Shown here: in pieces, positions 23,535 to 29,841 of the stretch
How the letters are laid out: each line of letters starts with the position of its first letter
Position numbering within the stretch: position 1 is the first letter of the stretch
Source: JBCCSZ01 sp039199225
GTDB lineage: Bacteria; Bacteroidota; Bacteroidia; Chitinophagales; Saprospiraceae
Assembly (NCBI GenBank): GCA_039199225.1
Contig: JBCCSZ010000055.1
Location: 1-29,841, forward strand
DNA: 29,841 bases
Reading direction: 5' to 3'
Position numbers and translations under genes: made by a program
The notes under the pieces: generated by a model
Told to the model about the DNA's origin: nothing
The model's input: the letters and a program-made list of their open reading frames with translations, nothing else
The model's database searches: none

Positions 23535-23555
23535 AGATGTAAACAAGATCTAAAA
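23535..23555. repeat. Flanking repeat, copy 2 (AGAT-GTAAACAAG-ATCT-AAAA)
   Basis: Matches 18997-19017 at 18 of 21 positions and lies 26 nt after the stop of the T9SS protein gene. The paired outer bases change together compared with copy 1. Confidence 0.45.
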
Positions 23556-23558
23556 TAA

Positions 23559-23622
23559 AAATTCCCAGTTCACGTATTCGTGCGTATTCAACTGAAAGCG
23601 CTTACGAATGAACTGGGAATTT
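23559..23622. terminator. Long stem-loop, probable terminator
   Basis: Arms AAATTCCCAGTTCA (23559-23572) and TGAACTGGGAATTT (23609-23622) pair perfectly over 14 bp. A second inner pairing, ATTCGT with ACGAAT, can extend the stem. It lies 50 nt past the upstream stop codon. The T-run is only TTT, so it may be a bidirectional terminator or an RNA-stabilising hairpin. Confidence 0.5.
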
Positions 23623-24087
23623 AGGTATTGAATTTTATACTTTTCAATACGTACTAGTGGATTTTTTAGTCTATTGATACTACGTATAATGGCTACAACC
23701 TTCCAAACGCTCTAACAATTTTCCGAAGCAGGAAGATCGAATACGATATAAAACTCGTTGCGGCTGCTTCCTTATGCATTTTGTTACACACACATTGAGC
23801 AATTGAGCATTAGAAAAATGTATGTTCTCTCTTTTTTCCTTATCTTGACATAAACTACCTCTGTGTATTCAATCTAATGCACTGATAATCAACATCGCCT
23901 GTCACTGGTTGATTTAACATGGCATCTCGTTTGCGATGAGCAAGCCAAATGCTTGTTGGCTAAAACGCTAAAGAACAGTTTTCTAAGGATATTTTCATCT
24001 TGATCTTGTAATTGTCGTCTTGCTCCATTGCTTGAGTATAGACGGATAAGCCCATTGAATTTTATCACTCAAAAAATAACATAGCTA

Positions 24088-25572
24088 ATGAATCTTTTTA
24101 CTAAATCTTGTTTTTTGATCCTTGCACTGGTATTTCCCTTGCTAATCCATGCCCAAACTACCGTCGTCCTCCAACCCGGCCCGCTGGAAGGCAATGATTC
24201 AAAAATTTACAGCTTGGGGCTAGACAGCAACTATGGCAATCGACACAGTCTCAATGCATATACTTGGACCAACAGGGGGCGACTGGTCTTGAAGAGGATT
24301 TTCTTATCCTTTGATCTGGACACCATTCCGGACAATGCCATGATCACGGAAGCGCGTTTGTCCCTTTACTACAATCCATTGGATTCCTTCGAAAGCTTCA
24401 GCGTCCATTCCGGAGACAATGAGCTGTATGTCCAACGAGTCACCGAAGATTGGGCAGAAAGCCAGATTACTTGGCGCAACCAGCCTGCTACGACAACAGA
24501 TGGGCGCCTCACAATCCCGCAAAGCAGCAGCCCAACCCAGGATTATGAAGACATCGATGTGACGGAACTCGTCCAGGCAATGGCCGACACAGCAAATGGC
24601 AATTATGGTTTTATGATCCGCTTGGTGGATGAGGTCAATTATTATAAAGGGTTGCTATTCGCTTCCAGCGAGCATCGTACCCCCTCTCTGCGACCAAAGC
24701 TGGAAATCACTTACCGCAGGGGCCGCGAAACCTGCCGCCAGCTCAAACCAGGCCCCTTTGATGGAAAAGACAGCAAAATACACGACCTGCGGCCGGATAG
24801 CAACTTCGGCAGCCGATCCAGCCTAAATGCCTACACCTGGACCAGTAGCGGACGGCTGACCGTCAAGCGTTTCTTTATGGAATTCGACTTGTCGGAAGTA
24901 CCCACAAATGCAGACATCACTTCAGCAGACTTATCCCTGTTCTACAACCCCATCGACTCCTTCGAAAGTTTTGAGATTCATTCCGGCAACAACGAACTAG
25001 CCATCCAACGCGTCCTTTCTCCTTGGGAAGAATCCACCATTACTTGGGGCAACCAGCCTCCCGTCACGACAGACCAGGAGGTGATCCTTCCTCGGAGCGT
25101 CACTGGCTTGGAAGACTATTTGGACATCGATGTCAGCTCTTTAGTGGCAGACATGAAAGACAGCAGTCTGGAAGGCAGCCACGGTTTTATGTTCCGCCTC
25201 ACCGATGAAGTGGATTACTACAGAAGCGTCCTATTTGCCTCAAGTGAGCATCCGGACAGCAGCCTCCATCCGGAGCTGAAGGTTTGTTGGTTGGAACAAG
25301 ACCCCATCCTATCGGTTGCGCCAAAGCTCGAAAAGGCTGATTGGCGGTTCGAGCTGTTTCCCAATCCAAGTAAGGGCGTATTTCAATTGAACGTCACTGG
25401 AATCGAACAAACAGCCTTGATAATCGATGTCTACAATACCATCGGTCAACACCAAGGGCGATACACCAATTACGACGGCTCCAGCCTTGAGTTAAATAGC
25501 AAAGGCATTTACTTTGTCATAGCGACCGACCGCAAAGGGCGGCGCATGGTTCAAAAATTGTGGGTGCAATAG
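24088..25572 (+). CDS. Secreted protein with two tandem DNRLRE domains and T9SS sorting domain
   Basis: This 494-aa protein has a signal peptide (about 1-22). Two DNRLRE-type beta-sandwich domains follow (about 23-208 and 213-405), each with the same landmarks: PGPxxGxDSKI, DSNxGxRxSLNAYTWT, FxLSxDL-like FDL, SLxYNPxDSFESF, WxESxITWxNQP, DIDVxxLV and LFASSEH. The C-terminal 75 residues are a type IX secretion sorting domain (FELFPNPSKGVFQLNV, GIYFVIATDRKGRRMVQKLWVQ). DNRLRE domains are found in secreted polysaccharide-active and adhesive proteins and some bind glycans. The two copies are about 60% identical by eye, so an internal duplication is clear. No catalytic domain is present; a binding or matrix role is likely. 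A terminator follows. Confidence 0.9.
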   Translation: MNLFTKSCFLILALVFPLLIHAQTTVVLQPGPLEGNDSKIYSLGLDSNYGNRHSLNAYTWTNRGRLVLKRIFLSFDLDTIPDNAMITEARLSLYYNPLDSFESFSVHSGDNELYVQRVTEDWAESQITWRNQPATTTDGRLTIPQSSSPTQDYEDIDVTELVQAMADTANGNYGFMIRLVDEVNYYKGLLFASSEHRTPSLRPKLEITYRRGRETCRQLKPGPFDGKDSKIHDLRPDSNFGSRSSLNAYTWTSSGRLTVKRFFMEFDLSEVPTNADITSADLSLFYNPIDSFESFEIHSGNNELAIQRVLSPWEESTITWGNQPPVTTDQEVILPRSVTGLEDYLDIDVSSLVADMKDSSLEGSHGFMFRLTDEVDYYRSVLFASSEHPDSSLHPELKVCWLEQDPILSVAPKLEKADWRFELFPNPSKGVFQLNVTGIEQTALIIDVYNTIGQHQGRYTNYDGSSLELNSKGIYFVIATDRKGRRMVQKLWVQ

Positions 25573-25587
25573 CATCGCCTCGCAAAG

Positions 25588-25625
25588 CTCCTCCGCTTCC
25601 CCTGTTGGCGCAGTGGAGGAGTTTT
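25588..25625 (+). terminator. Rho-independent terminator
   Basis: CTCCTCC (25588-25594) pairs with GGAGGAG (25615-25621), followed by TTTT, 15 nt after the DNRLRE gene stop. Confidence 0.7.
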
Positions 25626-25751
25626 CCAGCTTGTTTCCCCTTTTCTCCGGAATCGTAGAACAGACATAAAAACGGCGGGCCAGACAGTGCGGCTTCCAAT
25701 AATTTATTCTTTTTTTTAACTTGCTGTTCAGAAACGATAACAAACGAGGAA

Positions 25752-26888
25752 ATGAGTATTTCGTTGGAATTTGACAATGCCTTAAAGCTGTTTTTGGGTG
25801 GCGGTGCAGTACTCTTGGGAATGATCATAGGCATTCTGCTGTTGGTGGGCAACAAAAAACAGCGGCGTGCAGAGGTTTTTCTGGGCTTGTTAATTTTGGC
25901 TTATGCCTTGATGCTGCTCAATATGTTGTTGGCAGAATCCGGGATCATGTCGAAATACAAATTTTTGTATTTTCTTCCCATCTACTATACGCTTTCTTTT
26001 GGGCCACTTGTTTATTTTTTCGTCAAGAGCAAAGTACAGCCGGGCTTTCGCTACCGGAGGATAGACCTTCTGCATTGGGTATTGCCCATCTTCCAAGCCT
26101 GCTTTTTTTTCGCCATTGGCTTTCGCGATGTGGAGTTCAAGAGTTGGATGTGGCGCAACTTCATCGCTCCCTTTTACCAAGACTTTGAATTCATCCTCTT
26201 CACCCTTTCCTTTACCGCTTATTTGTACGTCTCATTTCGCATGTTGAAGCAAGGCCAAGCCAACAATCACTGGAAGGAGCGGCAGAGCAAATGGATGTTT
26301 CGCCTGCTCTTATACCTCGCCATTTTTTTCGGTATCAGTGCTGTTTACGACATCGCCAATAACATACTCTGGGACTATTACCAGATCAACTTGTACAACA
26401 TTGATTGGCTGAGCTTTCCAAAGAATCTTGCTGCCGCCTTGATGGGCTATTGGCTATGCCTCAACGGTTTCATTCAACTCAAACCCGAAAAAGTCTCCCT
26501 CATCACTTCAACCAAACCCAATATTCCAACCGTAGAGAATCCAGAGGAGGCCGAGCGGTTGCGCCGCCTGATGCAGGAGCAAAAGCCTTACCTCAATCCC
26601 GATCTCAACCTACAAATGCTGGCCTCAGACATGGACCTGACCACCAACAGCATGAGCAGCCTGATCAACCGACATTTTCAAAAAAACTTCAACGATTTTG
26701 TCAATCACTATCGGGTCGAAGAGGTCAAACAGCTCATCCAAGACCCTCGCAATGAAGCCTTCACCCTCTTGTCTTTGGGTTTACAGGCCGGTTTCAACTC
26801 CAAGTCGACCTTTAATCGCGCCTTTAAGGAAATCGAAGGGATGACGCCCAATGCCTTCAGAATCAACCACTTAAAAAGTCTCAAATAA
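25752..26888 (+). CDS. Membrane-anchored AraC-family transcriptional regulator
   Basis: This 378-aa protein starts with about seven hydrophobic helices (about 12-235, for example FLGGGAVLLGMIIGILLLVG and RLLLYLAIFFGISAVYDI), followed by a cytoplasmic AraC/XylS DNA-binding domain (about 265-375). Its two helix-turn-helix units are LQMLASDMDLTTNSMSSLIN and TLLSLGLQAGFNSKSTFNRAF, with the family signature F..YR(V..)...L near 315-325 and GMTPNAFR at the end. This membrane-AraC type is common in Bacteroidota; the ligand is unknown. The S41 peptidase gene lies 110 bp downstream on the same strand and is a possible target. A palindrome wraps the stop codon. Confidence 0.92.
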   Translation: MSISLEFDNALKLFLGGGAVLLGMIIGILLLVGNKKQRRAEVFLGLLILAYALMLLNMLLAESGIMSKYKFLYFLPIYYTLSFGPLVYFFVKSKVQPGFRYRRIDLLHWVLPIFQACFFFAIGFRDVEFKSWMWRNFIAPFYQDFEFILFTLSFTAYLYVSFRMLKQGQANNHWKERQSKWMFRLLLYLAIFFGISAVYDIANNILWDYYQINLYNIDWLSFPKNLAAALMGYWLCLNGFIQLKPEKVSLITSTKPNIPTVENPEEAERLRRLMQEQKPYLNPDLNLQMLASDMDLTTNSMSSLINRHFQKNFNDFVNHYRVEEVKQLIQDPRNEAFTLLSLGLQAGFNSKSTFNRAFKEIEGMTPNAFRINHLKSLK

Positions 26889-26896
26889 TTTGAGAC
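26878..26896. promoter_or_regulatory. Perfect palindrome enclosing the AraC gene stop codon
   Basis: GTCTCAAA-TAA-TTTGAGAC has 8-bp perfect arms with the stop codon TAA as the loop. No T-run follows, so it is not a typical terminator. It lies about 100 nt before the peptidase start and could be an operator or a weak hairpin. Confidence 0.35.
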
Positions 26897-26998
26897 CTCC
26901 CAAATCCCTCCAATTTAGAGATTTGAAATGCTTCCAGAAGTAGGTTTTACCACCTTTGCATCATCCTATTCATCAAAAAGAAATTTTAGTAAGCAATC

Positions 26999-28513
26999 AT
27001 GGAAAAACACTATCTGGTAGTACTACTTTTGATCTCCGTTTTTTTCACTTCGTTTTCATCCGCACAATCTACAGAACCTTTGGTCCGTGGCAGGACGCTA
27101 CAAAAAGACAGTCTGCTGCTAGACCTTCACATGCTGGAAAAAGCACTGACAGAAGCGCATCCTGGCATCTACCGCTACAACCAAGTGGAAGACATCAGGC
27201 ATCAGTTTGAGCGCTTGCGCAGGCAAGTATACGATGGTATGACCGAGGCGGTGTTTATGAAGCAATTGGCAAAAACGGTCGTCCAAATCAAGTGTGGACA
27301 CACTTATCTGAATCCCTGGAATATGCCGTATGCCACCCGCAAGCGCCTATTCGGAGGAAACATCTACCTGCCCATAGGATTTGAGGTGGTCGATGGTCGA
27401 TTTTACCTCACGCACAAAGCTTTCGACGAGGAGGATTTCAAAACCGGAGCAGAGATTCTGTCCATCAATGGCCACTCTACGCAAGCCATTTACGACAGTC
27501 TGAAGACAATTACCAAAAGAGACGGTAACAACACCAGCCCGGCCAGCCAATACCTGTCTATGAACAATTTCGGTGTGCGCCCCTGGCAATTTTTCGACCT
27601 TTACTTCCCACTGTTTTTCCCACTGACAGCGCCAAAGTATGAATTGACCTACAGGAATTATGACAGCGATCAAATACACGAAATCTCCATTGATGCACTT
27701 TCCAAAAAGCAACGTGCTGAAGCAATGGAGAAGAAATATGGCTCCAATGTCAATGGCAAGAAAAGATGGTCCCTCGACCTCAGCCACCCCAATTTAGCCA
27801 TCATGGAATTAAACGATTTTGCCATCTGGAATTGGAAAGGTTTCGACCAAGCCAAGTGGTTCCAACAAGCATTCGATACCATCCAACAGCTGGGCATCAC
27901 CAACCTGGTTGTCGACATTCGCAGCAACAGCGGCGGTTTGACAGAACCTAAAAATGAATTGATCTCCTACTTAACACCCCAAAAAATTGATTGCAGTAGA
28001 GCTGCAAAAACATTGATTCGAACCACCCAGGTAGATTCCATTTTCAAGCCCTACGTAGAAACCTGGGTTCCACACATCTATACCGGATTGCCAGCCGAAA
28101 CCTATGAAGTTTATAAGGATGGGTTTTACTTGCTCAAGGGCGATGGTGGCTGCCAGGACATTTTGCCAAAAGAAAAAGGCTTCAAAGGCAAGACGTACTT
28201 TTTCGGCGGAGCGACCAATGTATCGGCGACTTTCGATTTGCTGAACAAGGCCCAAAAGTTTGAATTCGGCACCTTTATCGGTGAAACCACTGGCGGCAAC
28301 CAACAGGGAATCAATGGAGGGCAGTATTTATTCTTAACGCTTCCTTACAGCCAGATTGAGGTCGATATTCCGCTGATTTACTACCAGCCTTCGACCCCCA
28401 GACCAGACGCGGGTGTTCAGCCTGATGTGACCGTTAAGCGAACGCAAGCAGACATCGCACAGCAACGCGACCCCCACTTGGAATATGTTTTAAAGGAAAT
28501 TGGGGAGAGATAA
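26999..28513 (+). CDS. S41 family (C-terminal-processing-like) peptidase, secreted
   Basis: This 504-aa protein has a signal peptide (MEKHYLVVLLLISVFFTSFSSA), a helical N-terminal region with LEKALTEAHPGIYRY (typical of Bacteroidota S41 proteins), a PDZ-like segment (about 120-165, GAEILSINGHSTQAIYDSL) and the S41 catalytic domain. VVDIRSNSGG (about 304-313) is the conserved strand and oxyanion region; the likely nucleophile is Ser409 in ATNVSATF, followed by GETTGGNQQGINGG. The probable location is the periplasm or the cell surface. Substrates are unknown. The catalytic domain is complete, so it should be active. A convergent terminator follows. Confidence 0.9.
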   Translation: MEKHYLVVLLLISVFFTSFSSAQSTEPLVRGRTLQKDSLLLDLHMLEKALTEAHPGIYRYNQVEDIRHQFERLRRQVYDGMTEAVFMKQLAKTVVQIKCGHTYLNPWNMPYATRKRLFGGNIYLPIGFEVVDGRFYLTHKAFDEEDFKTGAEILSINGHSTQAIYDSLKTITKRDGNNTSPASQYLSMNNFGVRPWQFFDLYFPLFFPLTAPKYELTYRNYDSDQIHEISIDALSKKQRAEAMEKKYGSNVNGKKRWSLDLSHPNLAIMELNDFAIWNWKGFDQAKWFQQAFDTIQQLGITNLVVDIRSNSGGLTEPKNELISYLTPQKIDCSRAAKTLIRTTQVDSIFKPYVETWVPHIYTGLPAETYEVYKDGFYLLKGDGGCQDILPKEKGFKGKTYFFGGATNVSATFDLLNKAQKFEFGTFIGETTGGNQQGINGGQYLFLTLPYSQIEVDIPLIYYQPSTPRPDAGVQPDVTVKRTQADIAQQRDPHLEYVLKEIGER

Positions 28514-28531
28514 TTTCTTTTTGATGTAGGA

Positions 28532-28566
28532 AGAGACGATCACTGCCTTTGGTGGGGATCGTCTCT
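28532..28566. terminator. Bidirectional terminator between convergent genes
   Basis: AGAGACGATC (28532-28541) pairs perfectly with GATCGTCTCT (28557-28566) around a 15-nt loop, in the 58-bp gap between the peptidase and the leftward anti-sigma-type gene. T-rich flanks are weak. Confidence 0.7.
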
Positions 28567-28571
28567 CAGCA

Positions 28572-29330
28572 TCATAAGTGCTTCAGCATCTCAGTGGCCT
28601 GGGCCGCCTTAAAATCTTCAGCTGAAATTTCTTCTAAGCGACTGCGGGCTGCCGCCACCTCTCCGGCCTTTAGGTAGGCCAGCGCCAAATACCATCGGCT
28701 CTGTTGCACAAAAAGATGGTCTTTCTGCTGCAGCAAAGATTCAAAGCCCACGATGGCTGGCTGCACTTGTCCGGCCGACAACTCACTCAATGCCTTGTAG
28801 AAAGAAAAGACCACATTGTTCGGCTCTGCTGCCAACAGGCTGGAAAAACGCTCTGCTGCCGCTTGAAAATTTCCTTGCTCATACATCCGAACAGCCACCT
28901 TCACCAAAGCAGCATCGGCAGTCGTTTCCGCACTGCGTTCCTGCAAGACCAATCGGTAGGGCTCAAAGTATTGGGCATAGAGCGCCTCCTTGTCCATGCT
29001 GCCGGGCATTGGCCAGAGGAAGAGATACATCAATATCCCAATGGCCAAGATGGCCGCGATGCTCAGTAGGGGACGAAGAGAAAAACGGCGGGGCTTCAAG
29101 GACCGACGATTGTCTGGCGCCTCCCAGCTTTGGTCCACTGATTGGAGCTGTGCGCGTAGGGCGTGAATTTCCTCCCCTCCCAGGCGATGATCCAACTCCT
29201 GGTGAAGGTACACCTCCTCCTTTAGTTCGGCATTGCTTTGCAGCTCCTGCTCGAAGTCTTGCCGTTCTTCAGAGGGCATCTCTTTTCGGAGATAGCGTTC
29301 GATCCGTTCAAAATCTTCTTCCTTTGACAT
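28572..29330 (-). CDS. Anti-sigma-type membrane protein with TPR-like periplasmic part
   Basis: This 252-aa protein has an N-terminal acidic helical region (about 1-80, FERIERYLRKEMPSEERQDF), typical of the short cytoplasmic part of Bacteroidota proteins paired with ECF sigma factors. A basic stop (LKPRRF) leads into one membrane helix (about 86-106, LLSIAAILAIGILMYLFLW), then TPR-like helical repeats (about 135-250, YEQGNFQAAAERFSSLLAAEPNN and WYLALAYLKAGEVAAARSRL). The sigma factor gene lies upstream on the same strand, so control of that sigma factor is the likely role. There is no zinc-binding HxxxCxxC. The periplasmic TPR may bind a partner that reports envelope state. Confidence 0.82.
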   Translation of the reverse strand: MSKEEDFERIERYLRKEMPSEERQDFEQELQSNAELKEEVYLHQELDHRLGGEEIHALRAQLQSVDQSWEAPDNRRSLKPRRFSLRPLLSIAAILAIGILMYLFLWPMPGSMDKEALYAQYFEPYRLVLQERSAETTADAALVKVAVRMYEQGNFQAAAERFSSLLAAEPNNVVFSFYKALSELSAGQVQPAIVGFESLLQQKDHLFVQQSRWYLALAYLKAGEVAAARSRLEEISAEDFKAAQATEMLKHL

Positions 29331-29350
29331 TTGGTTTATTTATAGCGTAC

Positions 29351-29438
29351 TTAAGTGCCTAGACAAATTAAATAATGACTTATTTTGAACAATTCTCATC
29401 TCAAACTAAGGATAACATAATTTTGTCCAGGCACTTAC
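29351..29438. repeat. Palindromic repeat element, full copy B
   Basis: The two ends are inverted repeats: TAAGTGCCTAGACAAATTA (29352-29370) against TAATTTTGTCCAGGCACTTA (29418-29437), with one mismatch and one bulge. The right half is shared with 22607-22650 (42 of 44 bases). The right arm contains the stop codon of the sigma factor gene (29435-29437). It carries no gene. A MITE-like or REP-like element is likely, since a near-identical half occurs at another locus. Confidence 0.65.
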
Positions 29439-29841
29439 TTCAATTCACTAAAGCGAGCATCTTCTCGAATGGCCTTTATCAAGCGTTCTTTGCAGATAAA
29501 TTTTCGCTTTTTGATGTAATTCTCGCTCGTGTCCAACTTCTCCGCAATTTTGGCCAGCGGCATTTTATCAAAAAACCACTGAAGTATTTTGCGGCAATTC
29601 TCACCAAGTCCATCAAAGTGCTTGAAGAAAAGCTGTTCTCTTTCGGATTGTTCAATTTGCTCCAAAATAGAGCCATCCAACTCCACGGCCGCCAGCTCCT
29701 CTTCTCCTTGCAAATCTACCTTCGACCGATCGCGCAAGCGGGTCAGCCACAAATTCCGACAGACGATTCGCAGATAACTTTTTAAAGTACAACTCAATTC
29801 AAAGTCACCCTTTTGCAAACGTCGGAACAAGGCGATCAGCC
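29435..29841 (-). CDS. ECF-type sigma factor, N-terminus outside window
   Basis: The frame is open to the right edge (LIALFRRLQKGDFEL), so the start lies beyond the window; a TTG at 29830 is not a convincing start. The visible 134 residues cover the end of region 2 (SYLRIVCRNLWLTRLRDRSK), an acidic linker, and region 4 with helix-turn-helix PLAKIAEKLDTSENYIKKRK. It is the second sigma factor in the window and pairs with the TPR membrane protein 104 bp downstream. The stop codon lies inside a palindromic repeat arm, so the 3' end may have been changed by the element's insertion. Confidence 0.88.
   Translation of the reverse strand, partial: LIALFRRLQKGDFELSCTLKSYLRIVCRNLWLTRLRDRSKVDLQGEEELAAVELDGSILEQIEQSEREQLFFKHFDGLGENCRKILQWFFDKMPLAKIAEKLDTSENYIKKRKFICKERLIKAIREDARFSELK

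Larger units (their letters stand above)
23509..24087. other. Intergenic region with long hairpin and a flanking repeat copy
   Basis: These 579 bases contain no credible gene. They hold the repeat at 23535-23555 and a 14-bp perfect inverted repeat (23559-23572/23609-23622). A small hairpin AGCCAA/TTGGCT lies near 23945-23970. The rest is A/T-rich and presumably includes the promoter of the DNRLRE protein gene, though I recognise no consensus. Confidence 0.45.

Noticed and set aside
23651..24087. Possible gene or small RNA in the gap before the DNRLRE protein
   Set aside because: No frame with plausible composition and only short scattered hairpins were seen.
28790..29362. 190-aa plus-strand open frame across the second anti-sigma-type gene
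   Set aside because: It is antisense to a gene with a clear membrane helix and TPR repeats; its translation is Pro/Arg-rich without a domain.
1..29841. CRISPR arrays, tRNA or rRNA genes, prophage or transposase genes
   Set aside because: No regularly spaced direct repeats, cloverleaf sequences, rRNA-like stretches or recombinase/transposase motifs were recognised by reading both strands.

Overview
The window looks like chromosome from a member of the Bacteroidota, most likely a Saprospiria-type (Lewinella/Haliscomenobacter-like) organism. This is inferred from gene families, not from a marker gene. The pointers are two secreted proteins with C-terminal type IX secretion sorting domains, an OMP_b-brl_3/TonB-plug outer-membrane protein, an FG-GAP/ASPIC-UnbV surface protein, a membrane-anchored AraC regulator, two ECF sigma/anti-sigma-type pairs, and starts without clear Shine-Dalgarno sequences. 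No tRNA, rRNA, CRISPR array or transposase gene was found.

Layout. 1-4052: end of an unrecognised gene, a small exported protein with two CxCxxC motifs, and, leftward, a TPR sensor histidine kinase and a GNAT acetyltransferase. 4998-12276: a compact peptide-maturation locus: outer-membrane receptor-like protein, 66-aa precursor peptide, FxsB-like radical SAM/SPASM enzyme, C39-peptidase ABC exporter (PCAT) and a very short HlyD-like membrane protein. 12437-12862: a hotdog thioesterase. 13201-15776 (leftward): ECF sigma factor, a probable dual-membrane-spanning anti-sigma factor and a lipoprotein. 15999-18304 (leftward): a FixL-like PAS kinase overlapping a receiver-CRP/FNR fusion regulator, divergent from a cysteine-less thioredoxin-fold gene with an FNR-type palindrome in front. 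19051-25572: an FG-GAP protein and two T9SS-secreted proteins. 25752-28513: an AraC-type membrane regulator and an S41 peptidase. 28572-29841 (leftward): a second ECF sigma factor (cut by the window end) and its TPR-bearing membrane partner, separated by a palindromic repeat with a second partial copy near 22.6 kb.

The peptide locus is the main item of interest. The precursor's C-terminal half carries five Phe-x-Arg triplets, four of them in strict four-residue register (FxRx x4), and no cysteine. The radical SAM enzyme resembles FxsB, whose relatives form three-residue cyclophanes by joining an aromatic ring to the beta carbon of the residue two positions on. The arrangement therefore predicts a peptide with up to five Phe-x-Arg crosslinks, cut from its leader and exported by the PCAT. 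The adaptor is reduced to an N-terminal stub, no TolC-like gene is present, and the OM protein with three repeated regulatory-like domains lies just upstream, so the route across the outer membrane may be unusual. Chemistry and export route are inferences; the gene families and repeat pattern are directly visible.
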